From Euryarchaeota archaeon UBA58 (GTDB taxonomy: Archaea; Thermoplasmatota; Poseidoniia; Poseidoniales; Thalassarchaeaceae), in assembly GCA_002498525.1 (NCBI GenBank), contig DAHR01000013.1, positions 49,058-113,057 on the forward strand: a stretch of 64,000 nucleotides of DNA. Direction: 5' to 3'. The notes below the pieces were generated by a model that saw only the letters and a list, made by a program, of their open reading frames with translations, had not been told where the DNA came from and did not search any database. The first letter of the stretch is position 1; each line of letters starts with the position of its first letter. The translations under genes and the position numbers were made by a program. Shown here one piece after another: positions 35,222 through 42,753 of this stretch.

Positions 35222-35243
35222 AACTGAATGAACCTCTCGCGGC

Positions 35244-36773
35244 TCACAGAATTCGCACTGTGGTGATTGACGTCACACTTGCTCCACGGTCGTCAGTGAC
35301 TGTCAATTCGAAGGAATGCACACCCTTCGGGAGTCGGACATTGAGTTGTGGCGTGTGTCCGATGACTCGACCCTTCGCATCTTGCCAAGCCCAGGATTCG
35401 ATGCTGCCGTCAGGGTCGTACGACCTGCTGCCGTCGAGCAGAATGGTTGCTGTCCCGTCATCGTCGGCTTCGGTGGTTTTCTCGTCGCCCGCGTCGGCGA
35501 TGGGTGGCAGATTGATAGCGCGGGCGGAAGCGCTGAGGTCTTCGAGCAAGTCGGCCTCGACACTTGGCGCTTCTGTGAGAATCTCCATCTCCTCGTCCAG
35601 CGCCCCCATCAGTTCTGCTGTGTCGGCAGCCATTTCTGGTGGTGCGTCGGCGGCCTCGAGTTCTTCTTCCGAGAGGCCGCCGGCATGGGTATCGCCAGCT
35701 GGTCTAAGTTCTTCATAATCGAAATTCTCGTCTTCTGGAAGTCTCGGTTCTGAGTCAGGGTCGAGGATGACAATCGGTGCGGGAGATTGGCCCGCGGGTG
35801 CTTCGCCCAAGGCGGCTATCGTGCCATTGTCGAGGTCGAGCAAGTGAGTGACGAGTCCGGTGTGTTCGAATGACCAGATGGTCTCGCCCACGGCGGTCAT
35901 TCGGATTATGTTGAACCATGATGCCACGAGCAGGTCATCTTCCCACGGAATGATACTGCTCGTCGAGTAATCGAGTCTGGCAACCTCTTCGTAGCCCTTC
36001 GAACCAACCTCAAGACGAATGATGCTGCCATCGAAGCAGCCGACCAGTGCTCCGGTTTCAGTCGGTAGCAAGGAAGTCGTTCGGGATGGAAGTTCTGTCG
36101 TGTGAATGAGTCCATTCTGTGGATGCCAACATTCCAATCGATTCTCGGGCCGCTCATCGAGAGCCATTCCGAGTGAATCGCGGCAGACCATCAGCACACC
36201 ATCGTGACGGAATTCCATCCGAGAAATCGTCTCGACATCATCATCGGCGGCCGCTGAATCATGCAGCGTACCTCCGTTCTGCTCAATAATCAGCAATCGC
36301 CCATCCGAGAGGGCGATTGCGGTCACCGAACCGTCTGCATTCGAAGCGAGTCCGGTGACCTCACCATGGACTTCGCGCCCCAGTATCTCGCCTTCAGAGG
36401 ATATGTGCGACACAGCACCTGCACCGTCAGCCAGCAACACCCCGTCGCCCGAGCCGACAATGATCTCGCAGCCAGCAGCCACATCCACAGTCCACTTTGT
36501 TTCACCTTGCAGAGCCGTCACACCATCTAGGCTCGTCGCAGCCACCACAGAATCACCAGAAGCGACCAGCCCGATGACCGAACTGCCGAATTCTGAAACA
36601 CCCAACAAGTCACCCTCACTCTGGAAGACAAGGAGTCTACCCGAGGAAGTACCGACCGCGAAACATGCCTCGGGCAGAGCACAGGCCGAGAGCGGCGCCT
36701 CATCCAATTCGATGAGTGAGACGCTCTCGATACTAGGCAGCACGAAGCCTGAACGAGCCACCGTCGTTTTCAT
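35244..36773 (-). CDS. Cytoplasmic-looking beta-propeller protein with acidic linker and C-terminal PKD domain
   Basis: 509 residues with no signal peptide and no transmembrane segment. Residues 1-345 contain repeated propeller strands (GTSSGRLLVFQSEGDLLG, AIALSDGRLLIIEQNGG, GCFDGSIIRLEVGS), followed by an acidic linker (about 350-420, EELEAADAPPEMAAD). The C-terminus (about 425-509) is a PKD domain: PPIADAGDEKTTEADDDG, GSRSYDPDGSIESWAWQ. PKD domains are normally extracellular, so the lack of an export signal is odd. Function unknown. Confidence 0.75.
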   Translation of the reverse strand: MKTTVARSGFVLPSIESVSLIELDEAPLSACALPEACFAVGTSSGRLLVFQSEGDLLGVSEFGSSVIGLVASGDSVVAATSLDGVTALQGETKWTVDVAAGCEIIVGSGDGVLLADGAGAVSHISSEGEILGREVHGEVTGLASNADGSVTAIALSDGRLLIIEQNGGTLHDSAAADDDVETISRMEFRHDGVLMVCRDSLGMALDERPENRLECWHPQNGLIHTTELPSRTTSLLPTETGALVGCFDGSIIRLEVGSKGYEEVARLDYSTSSIIPWEDDLLVASWFNIIRMTAVGETIWSFEHTGLVTHLLDLDNGTIAALGEAPAGQSPAPIVILDPDSEPRLPEDENFDYEELRPAGDTHAGGLSEEELEAADAPPEMAADTAELMGALDEEMEILTEAPSVEADLLEDLSASARAINLPPIADAGDEKTTEADDDGTATILLDGSRSYDPDGSIESWAWQDAKGRVIGHTPQLNVRLPKGVHSFELTVTDDRGASVTSITTVRIL

Positions 36774-36858
36774 TCTGTCGCGCGCACGAGCCGGAAACGA
36801 ATCGTGCCATTTCGCAGATTATCGACGCATGCAATTTCGCATATTTTGGGAATCTCAG

Positions 36859-36865
36859 AAAAAAA
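36859..36865 (-). terminator. T7 tract after purF
   Basis: Seven A on the plus strand give a T7 run on the minus strand, about 14 bases after the purF stop at 36879. This is a good archaeal terminator candidate. Confidence 0.5.
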
Positions 36866-36878
36866 CGTCACGCGCGCG

Positions 36879-38369
36879 TCACGCTTTGGCCGAATCCTTC
36901 CGCTTCGCCTCGAGAGCGGTGAGATAATCCGCATCGATTCGGCCAGCAACATATTTTCCATCGAAGCAAGAACAATCGAAATTCACCAAATGTTCACCCC
37001 CAGCACCGAGACAACACTCGACGAGATCATCGAGATGCTGATAGATTAACCAATCAGCGCCAATCGCTTCAGCGATCTCGTCGACAGTCCTGTTGTGAGC
37101 CACGTACTCATGCTTTGCGGGCAGGTCGATCCCGTACACATTCGGATGCACGACGGGGGGAGAGGAAGAGGCGAAGTAGACGTGTTTCGCGCCGGCTTCA
37201 CGAGCCATTTCAACGATTCTTCGACTGGTGTTTCCGCGAATGATGCTATCATCGACGATGAGCAGCGTCTTGCCTTCGAATTCAGCTTGAATCGTATTCA
37301 ATTTCTTTCGCACGGAATCCTTCCGCATCTCTTGCTCCGGCATGATGAACGTGCGACCGATGTAGCGATTCTTGACGAAACCCTCGCGGTACGGAACCCC
37401 CAATTCCCGCGCCAACTCAAGTGCGGCGATCCTCCCGCTATCGGGTACTGGGATGACAGCGTCGATTTGGTGATCGGGGTGCTCTACTGCGATTCGTTGG
37501 GCTAGTTTCTCCCCCATCTTGAGGCGCGCCCCGTGAACTGAGACTCCATCCATTCTGGAGTCCGGCCGTGCGAAATAGACGTGTTCGAAGATGCACGGTC
37601 GATGAGTCGGAGAATCGTGGCAGACCCTCGCGCTCGTCGCCCCGTCCATGCGCACGATCACGACTTCCCCTGGTAGGATGTCGCGCTCGAACTCGAAGTC
37701 GAGAGCCTTCATCGCCACCGATTCGGAGGCGATGATTGTCTCGGTGAAGCCGTCGACCTCGGAGGTTCCCATGCACAGAGGCCGGATGCCGAATGGGTCC
37801 CGGAAAGCGACGATTCCCCATCCGGTGATCATGGTGACGACCGAGTACGAACCCTCGACTCGATCGTGAATGGCGGTGACCGAGCGGAATATGTCCTCTT
37901 CGCTGAGCGCCGATAGGCCACCGACGCGGCCGTTGACGCAGCGCTGGATCTCGGCCGCGAGCAGGTTGAGCAGCGCTTCGCTGTCCGAGCTCGTGTTGAT
38001 GCGCCGATGGTCCCGCTCTAGCAAGCCGGCGATGATATCCTCTGGATTGGTCAGGTTGCCATTGTGCGCAAGGCTGACCCCGAAGGGCGAATTGGTGTAG
38101 AATGGTTGGGCTTCTGCGGCGGAGGATGAGCCCGCGGTGGGGTAGCGAACGTGGGCGATTCCCATCGAGCCTTCCAGATTCTTGATGTGGCGAAGACGGA
38201 AGACATCGCGGACCAGTCCATTTGCGCGGCGGTGCGAGATGTTGTCGCAGTCACTCGTGACGATACCCGCCGCATCCTGTCCACGATGCTGCAGAACCAG
38301 CAGTCCGTCATACAGAGTCTTGCCCACTTGGGAGTCAGGATGCCCGACAAGGCCGATGATTCCGCACAT
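36879..38369 (-). CDS. purF: Amidophosphoribosyltransferase
   Basis: 496 residues. Met-Cys2-Gly-Ile at the N-terminus supplies the glutaminase nucleophile after Met removal, followed by LVLQHRGQDAAGI and the HVRYPTAG loop. The PRPP-binding loop is LLIVDDSIIRGNTSRR, and ASSSPPVVHPNVYGID follows. It makes 5-phosphoribosylamine, the first step of purine synthesis. Several C-terminal Cys (LVECCLGAG, FDCSCF) could bind an Fe-S cluster, as in the B. subtilis-type enzyme. It stands alone, with L37e just upstream on the same strand. Confidence 0.95.
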   Translation of the reverse strand: MCGIIGLVGHPDSQVGKTLYDGLLVLQHRGQDAAGIVTSDCDNISHRRANGLVRDVFRLRHIKNLEGSMGIAHVRYPTAGSSSAAEAQPFYTNSPFGVSLAHNGNLTNPEDIIAGLLERDHRRINTSSDSEALLNLLAAEIQRCVNGRVGGLSALSEEDIFRSVTAIHDRVEGSYSVVTMITGWGIVAFRDPFGIRPLCMGTSEVDGFTETIIASESVAMKALDFEFERDILPGEVVIVRMDGATSARVCHDSPTHRPCIFEHVYFARPDSRMDGVSVHGARLKMGEKLAQRIAVEHPDHQIDAVIPVPDSGRIAALELARELGVPYREGFVKNRYIGRTFIMPEQEMRKDSVRKKLNTIQAEFEGKTLLIVDDSIIRGNTSRRIVEMAREAGAKHVYFASSSPPVVHPNVYGIDLPAKHEYVAHNRTVDEIAEAIGADWLIYQHLDDLVECCLGAGGEHLVNFDCSCFDGKYVAGRIDADYLTALEAKRKDSAKA

Positions 38370-38426
38370 CGGGTATCATACCTGCCTGAGAGGAGAGGGA
38401 CTTAGCCATTTCCGGCTATCCAACGT

Positions 38427-38618
38427 TCATTTCTTCGGTGGGTAAGCCAGCGAGCGATTGCGCTTGCTCCAGCGGAACTTGCGCTTTCGGGCGGTGACAC
38501 CATAGCCGCACGAAGCGCATTGGCGCTTCTGCTTGTGGTAGGAATGCTTGCCGCAGCGGCGGCAACGGATGTGGGTGGACTTCTGCCTCTTACCCATGCT
38601 TGGAGTACCCTTTGACAT
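38427..38618 (-). CDS. rpl37e: Ribosomal protein L37e
   Basis: 63 residues from ATG 38618 (MSKGTPSMGKRQK); the frame could begin three codons earlier. The zinc finger Cys pairs CRRC and CASC are intact, and the tail is rich in Arg and Lys. It is a zinc-binding protein of the large ribosomal subunit. In many archaea an LSm gene precedes it, but not here. It lies 57 bases before purF on the same strand. Confidence 0.95.
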   Translation of the reverse strand: MSKGTPSMGKRQKSTHIRCRRCGKHSYHKQKRQCASCGYGVTARKRKFRWSKRNRSLAYPPKK

Positions 38619-38718
38619 GATGACCACCTGTTAGGACAGCGCGGCGACCGACCGGCGTGTTATGAGCGTTATGCACGCAAATGCCGAGCCCCATGATGCG
38701 AGAGGGGCGAGCATGAGT

Positions 38719-38749
38719 GAGCGCAGTCATCGACCCCAAGGGGTCGCTC
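38719..38749 (-). repeat. Hairpin at the end of the 38748-39167 membrane gene
   Basis: GACCCC AA GGGGTC (38732-38745) is a perfect inner palindrome, and GAGCG/CGCTC (38719-38723/38745-38749) can extend it. It begins at the gene's stop codon and may act as a terminator or RNA stabiliser. Position and symmetry are the only evidence. Confidence 0.3.
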
Positions 38750-39167
38750 AGTCGTCGATAGAAGCCAGTAGGGGGTCCTCTGCTGAACGCGGGAAGGTGA
38801 TTCTAAGCATCTGCAAGGTACCGACTGCGAAGAGCAGAGGCAGGAACAGGAACAAGGTCGAGAATCCGAAGTCAAGCCAGAGGAATAAGAGACTCTTGAA
38901 ATTGTCCAGGAGACTCTTGAAATTATCCAGTTCGAAGAGATACATACTGCCAGTATCTTGGCCCTGACCAGCGACCACCCCTAGCATCAGAACCGGTCCG
39001 AGGAGGAATATGATTGAAGCGAGAATCGGTAGAATCGGCCGATGGTATTCATTGAATGTCGCCAGCAGATGAATCAGGAAGCAGAAACTCACCGTCACCA
39101 TACCTACACCGATGCACGTCGCCACATTAATCGGTACCTCAATGAGGAACGAGAGCATCTCGATCAT
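38748..39167 (-). CDS. Membrane protein, unknown
   Basis: 139 residues with about three or four hydrophobic segments (2-35, 44-65, 92-118). Between them is the sequence LDNFKSLLDNFKSLL, a seven-residue tandem duplication mirrored by two 21-base DNA copies at 38889-38930. It overlaps the stop of the upstream membrane gene by four bases (ATGA), so the two are translationally coupled. The family is not recognised. Confidence 0.7.
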   Translation of the reverse strand: MIEMLSFLIEVPINVATCIGVGMVTVSFCFLIHLLATFNEYHRPILPILASIIFLLGPVLMLGVVAGQGQDTGSMYLFELDNFKSLLDNFKSLLFLWLDFGFSTLFLFLPLLFAVGTLQMLRITFPRSAEDPLLASIDD

Positions 39168-39766
39168 TCCACCTCACCTCCGAGATTGCGTCGGATCATC
39201 TCGGTAACCATCCTGCTCTCGCGTTCGTCCAGCGGCGCGATCTTGGGCATTCGAGGTGTCTTCCGCTCGGTGTATCGAACCACCTGAACGTGGATCCAGA
39301 TGGTCGCAGCCATGCTGGCGAGGACAATCAGTCCGAGGAGGATGAAGAAGGGTTCTGAGATGATGAATTCGTAGAACCACATCCTCGACATCAGAAACCA
39401 GGCCGCGATGACCAGAGCCCATCCAGCGGTGACGCTGCGCGGCCTGTTCCTGCCGTAGACCGAAGAGCCTCTGATGATCATCAGCGAGCCCAACAGAGCG
39501 AGAACGATCCATGACAATGAACCGATCAAGACATCGAGATATTGATCTCGCAGATCCCATCGGCAGTGGTACAATCTCTGGCACTCAGCATAACCGGGTT
39601 CGAAGACGAGCATCGGTTCGGGCAGGAAGACCATCAGAGCGAGGCCGAGCGCGCCCAAGGGCCAGCCGAAGCGACTGCGCTTGAAGGAAGGACCCATCCG
39701 CCCCATCGAGAAGGCAGCGAGCACCAGACTGAGACCTATGAGAACCTGCATCCCCCACGTCAGCAT
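39164..39766 (-). CDS. Membrane protein, unknown
   Basis: 200 residues and five or six hydrophobic segments. A loop carries CQRLYHC with two Cys, and the C-terminal cytoplasmic tail is charged (KIAPLDERESRMVTEMIRR). It is the first gene of a pair with 38748-39167 and is divergent from the ribosomal operon at 39911. No family is recognised. The two proteins may form a complex. Confidence 0.7.
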   Translation of the reverse strand: MLTWGMQVLIGLSLVLAAFSMGRMGPSFKRSRFGWPLGALGLALMVFLPEPMLVFEPGYAECQRLYHCRWDLRDQYLDVLIGSLSWIVLALLGSLMIIRGSSVYGRNRPRSVTAGWALVIAAWFLMSRMWFYEFIISEPFFILLGLIVLASMAATIWIHVQVVRYTERKTPRMPKIAPLDERESRMVTEMIRRNLGGEVE

Positions 39767-39858
39767 GAAGCGGGCTGGCGGTGTCTGATTCTTTGAATTG
39801 ACGGCTGAGACCGGTCGACTTAGCCCCTAAAGGGGGCTTGAATCGGCTCGACACAATC

Positions 39859-39865
39859 ATATACG
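39859..39865 (+). promoter_or_regulatory. Likely TATA box of the L44e-S27e-aIF2alpha-Nop10-PAC2 operon
   Basis: CATATAC lies about 47-52 bases before the L44e ATG, in the intergenic gap between divergent transcripts. The distance would give a 5' leader of about 20-25 bases. A GC-rich inverted repeat AGCCCC/GGGGCT sits just upstream (39822-39838). Confidence 0.4.
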
Positions 39866-39910
39866 GGTCATAGGTGGGCGCGTCGTCGCAAGACAGTGAG
39901 GTGCTAAGCA

Positions 39911-40192
39911 ATGGTCAAGATGCCACGCAAAGTGATGCGCTACAGTCCATCGGCTGGCAAGCACACTCTGCACGCTGTCGAGCGCGTCAAGAAGCGACGC
40001 GCGAGCGAGTTGAAGTGGGGTCAGCGTCGCTTCCGTCGAGTCACTGCAGGTTACCGCGGTTTCCCTCGACCTAAGCCGAGTGGCGAGAAGCCAACCAAGC
40101 GCGTCAACCTCCTTTACCGCTGCTCCGAGACGGGCAAGGCACACCAGCCAGCATCGCAGCGCGCCAAGAAGTTCGAGCTCATAGAGAGATGA
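39911..40192 (+). CDS. rpl44e: Ribosomal protein L44e, with most zinc ligands lost
   Basis: 93 residues. The core WGQRRFRRVTAGYRGFPRPKPSG and the tail KKFELIER identify L44e. Typical archaeal L44e has CPxC near the N-terminus and CxxC near the C-terminus. Here the first pair reads SPSAGKHT, and the second reads CSETGKAH with only one Cys. The zinc site is therefore gone. It heads a five-gene operon; S27e starts 13 bases downstream. Confidence 0.95.
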   Translation: MVKMPRKVMRYSPSAGKHTLHAVERVKKRRASELKWGQRRFRRVTAGYRGFPRPKPSGEKPTKRVNLLYRCSETGKAHQPASQRAKKFELIER

Positions 40193-40205
40193 TTGAGGGG
40201 TCAGC

Positions 40206-40379
40206 ATGAGCAAAGCGAATTTTCTACGAGTCACATGCGTCGACTGCGGCAATGAGGCGATCATCTTCGAAAGGGCGTCCACACACATCGCCTGCTCAAT
40301 CTGCGGAGCGACTCTGGCCAAACCCGCAGGCGGTAAGGCTCAGCTCTCAGGTAGCACAATCGTAGACGTCCTCGAGTGA
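40206..40379 (+). CDS. rps27e: Ribosomal protein S27e
   Basis: 57 residues. A C4 zinc ribbon has CVDC and CSIC with the usual 14-16 residue spacing, and the tail GGKAQLSGSTIVDVLE is family-typical. It lies between L44e and aIF2-alpha in the order found across archaea. A GAGGGGTCAGC sequence just before the ATG is the ribosome binding site. Confidence 0.95.
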   Translation: MSKANFLRVTCVDCGNEAIIFERASTHIACSICGATLAKPAGGKAQLSGSTIVDVLE

Positions 40380-40392
40380 AGGGGGCTGACGA

Positions 40393-41184
40393 TTGGCTGG
40401 CGATTCAGAAGAACCGTGGCCATCTGAAGGCGAACTTCTGGTTTGTACTGTCAAGAGCGTTCGAGAGAACGGCGCTTACCTGAACCTCGATGGTTACGGC
40501 GAGCGCGAAGGATTCGTCTTCATCGGCGAGGTCGCCGCCGGCTGGGTTCGCAGTATCAGGAACCATCTGCGGGTCGGTCAGCGCGTCGTCGCCAAAGTCA
40601 TCGGTGTGCGCCGCGACCGACGGCGGGTCGACCTCTCGATCAAGTCCGTCTCGGCCGAGCGGCGCAAGGATACGCTGCAATCCTGGAAGAACGAAATGCG
40701 CGCTACGCAGATTATGAAGGTCGCAGCCGAGCGCGTCGGCTGGGATGAAGCGAAGACCGCCGATATCTCAGACGAGATGATGGAGATCTTCGGCGGTCTC
40801 TACGGCGCTTTGGAAGAGTGCGCCATCTCTGAAACTGCTCTTTCCGACAACGGCTTCAGCGGCGACTGGATGGCCGTTGTCACCGAATTGGCCATTGAGA
40901 ACATCGTCCCACCATTCGTCGAGATTCGCGGCCAATTCGACATCGAAGTCTGGGGACCGAGCGGTGTCAACGCAATCCGCGATGCCCTCCTCGCAGCAGA
41001 AGCCTGCGCAGAGGGCATCGAAGAAGCAACACTGACTTGCCATTACGACGGCGCCCCACATTACCGCATCGACATCAAGGCGCCTGATTACGAGGTGGCC
41101 GAATCGTTGTGGAAGAACGCTCAGGTCGCAGCGAGCGAAGCGATAGCGGCGGTAGATGGTTCAATCGACATCGAACGGATGTGA
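40393..41184 (+). CDS. Translation initiation factor aIF2, alpha subunit
   Basis: 263 residues, TTG start at 40393 (leucine codon read as Met), 13 bases after S27e with GGGGG upstream. The N-terminal S1 domain is clear (VCTVKSVRENGAYLNLDGYG, IGEVAAGWVRSIRNHLRVGQ, RRVDLSIKSV). The helical middle and C-terminal alpha/beta domain (ATLTCHYDGAPHYRIDIKAPDYE) follow. With aIF2-gamma and -beta it brings Met-tRNAi to the ribosome. Next gene is nop10. Confidence 0.95.
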   Translation: MAGDSEEPWPSEGELLVCTVKSVRENGAYLNLDGYGEREGFVFIGEVAAGWVRSIRNHLRVGQRVVAKVIGVRRDRRRVDLSIKSVSAERRKDTLQSWKNEMRATQIMKVAAERVGWDEAKTADISDEMMEIFGGLYGALEECAISETALSDNGFSGDWMAVVTELAIENIVPPFVEIRGQFDIEVWGPSGVNAIRDALLAAEACAEGIEEATLTCHYDGAPHYRIDIKAPDYEVAESLWKNAQVAASEAIAAVDGSIDIERM

Positions 41185-41249
41185 AGCAGCATCAAGCATG
41201 CTACAACTTCAAAGACCTCTGGAAGGGGCTTTGCAGAACGAGGATTGGG

Positions 41250-41465
41250 ATGGCTCGGACGAGACTTCAGAAATGTACGGCCTGCGGCGAATATGGCCTA
41301 GGCGAGGAATGCAAGGATTGCGGTGGAAAAATGATTACTGTCGCACCTCTGAAATTCTCGCCGCAAGATGCTCAAGGAGCGCGGCGAAGACAGCGCGAAA
41401 ACGCTGGAAGCGACGAGTGGATCCAGAAACTCCCGACTCCTCGCAAGGGGGATGAGGAAGAGTGA
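41250..41465 (+). CDS. nop10: H/ACA snoRNP protein Nop10
   Basis: 71 residues from ATG 41250 (MARTRLQKC). CTAC and CKDC form the zinc ribbon, followed by GGKMITVAPLKFSPQD and Arg-rich helix QGARRRQRE. Nop10 is part of the box H/ACA RNP that makes pseudouridine in rRNA. Its place after aIF2-alpha is conserved in archaea. The stop overlaps the GTG start of the PAC2 gene (GTGA), so they are coupled. Confidence 0.92.
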   Translation: MARTRLQKCTACGEYGLGEECKDCGGKMITVAPLKFSPQDAQGARRRQRENAGSDEWIQKLPTPRKGDEEE

Positions 41466-42220
41466 ATCGGACTCAGATGCATTGGTTGATCGACGACGGA
41501 CTTCCCCAACACGCGGCTCTCTTGGAGGCTGTGCCCGGCGTCGGAAATGTCGGAAAACTGGTTGTCGATGCGCTTGTTGAGAAGCACCCTTCGACACTCA
41601 TCGCGAGAATCCTGCACCCAGAAATGCCTCCACATTCGACACTCGATGACAATGGTCTGCTGGTTCCTCCCTCGATGATGGTTCACCGTGTGATGCTACC
41701 CGATGGGCGTTATGTGGTGACTATCGGCGGCGATTTTCAACCGATGACCGCCGCCGGCCAACACGAGGTCGCTGAAGCGATTTTAGGCGTTGCCAAGGCC
41801 GGCTCGACTCCACAATTACTGGTGCTGGCTGGTCTGGCTGCAGATGTCGAGGACAAGGATGTCCACGTCATCTGTGCTGATGCGGCGGTGCGGGCGAATC
41901 TGGAAGCGAATGACATTCCTGTATCACGCGAGCAGCCCGAGGCTGGGATGATCGGTGTTGCTGGGCTGCTCGTCAGCCTCTCGCCGATTCACGATGTACC
42001 GACCGTGGCGCTGGTCGCTGAGACTGTTGGTGCCAGCGCCGATGTTCAAGCGGCCGACCGTTTGGCGAGATGGATCGAGGAAGCCTTCGCCATGCCCCTC
42101 GACCTCGACATCGATACCACTGAGGAGACGGCTCGCAAATTGCTCGCGAGCATCGAGGTCTCGGGCAGTCTCGAGGAGCATCTCGGATTAGGCGCCGAGT
42201 CTGATGACTTCTACGTCTGA
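41462..42220 (+). CDS. PAC2-family protein (proteasome assembly chaperone-like)
   Basis: 252 residues, GTG start overlapping nop10. The N-terminal GVGNVGKLVVDALVEK and the LLVLAGLAADV, GVAGLLVSLS and ADVQAADRLARWIEEAF stretches are typical PAC2 features. Archaeal members (PbaB-like) bind proteasome alpha subunits or other C-terminal motifs. The operon position after Nop10 is a known archaeal arrangement. It ends 31 bases before a convergent ThiS-like gene. Confidence 0.88.
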   Translation: MNRTQMHWLIDDGLPQHAALLEAVPGVGNVGKLVVDALVEKHPSTLIARILHPEMPPHSTLDDNGLLVPPSMMVHRVMLPDGRYVVTIGGDFQPMTAAGQHEVAEAILGVAKAGSTPQLLVLAGLAADVEDKDVHVICADAAVRANLEANDIPVSREQPEAGMIGVAGLLVSLSPIHDVPTVALVAETVGASADVQAADRLARWIEEAFAMPLDLDIDTTEETARKLLASIEVSGSLEEHLGLGAESDDFYV

Positions 42221-42250
42221 TTCGACTCGATGCTCATAGCGTGGGGAGAC

Positions 42251-42451
42251 TCATCCGCCACTTGAGACGACGACGAGTTCGAGGCGGATGTCTTCGCTGA
42301 TGACCGATGTGTGCGGGACGATTGTTTGACCCAGAACCGCGAGCACGGTCGATGGAGCAATCGACAAGCGCTCGAGGACTTCTGAGATCGTGATCGACTC
42401 CTCACTCTCGACAACTAGGACCTCGTCGCCATGCTCGACCTCGATTCGCAT
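42251..42451 (-). CDS. ThiS/SAMP-like ubiquitin-fold protein
   Basis: 66 residues from ATG 42451 (MRIEVEHGDEVL). The beta-grasp pattern includes TISEVLERLSIAPSTVLAVL, and the protein ends RLELVVVSSGG. The terminal GG is needed for activation by an E1-like/MoeB enzyme, giving a sulfur carrier or protein modifier. The frame remains open upstream across the divergent tRNA-Ser, so the longer version is rejected. The partner is not in the window. Confidence 0.82.
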   Translation of the reverse strand: MRIEVEHGDEVLVVESEESITISEVLERLSIAPSTVLAVLGQTIVPHTSVISEDIRLELVVVSSGG

Positions 42452-42505
42452 GCTCGGTGGGTGGCGAGTCAGACTTATGACCGAATCGCAGGTGGCGGGC
42501 ACGCT

Positions 42506-42591
42506 GCCGAGATCGCATAGCCCGGTATTGCGGTGGATTCGAAATCCACTGTCCCTTGGACTCGGGGGTTCAAATCCCTCTCTCGGCGCCA
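42506..42591 (+). tRNA. tRNA-Ser (CGA)
   Basis: Acceptor GCCGAGA pairs with TCTCGGC, with an encoded G discriminator and CCA. The anticodon stem GTGGA/TCCAC holds the loop TTCGAAA, giving anticodon CGA. The long variable arm (TGTCCCTTGGACTC) is typical of tRNA-Ser. Confidence 0.95.
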
Positions 42592-42753
42592 TAAAATCGA
42601 TTTGAACCAGGCGCAAAATGGACAAAATGGAGCATCACGGCCGCTTGCGCCGACGGTTGAGGGCGCTTCATTCTGAAGTCGAATTAAATCCGAATGAAGG
42701 CTCTCAGACAAGCGAAATCTGTGATTTCGCGCTACTGAAATACCAACTCTCAT

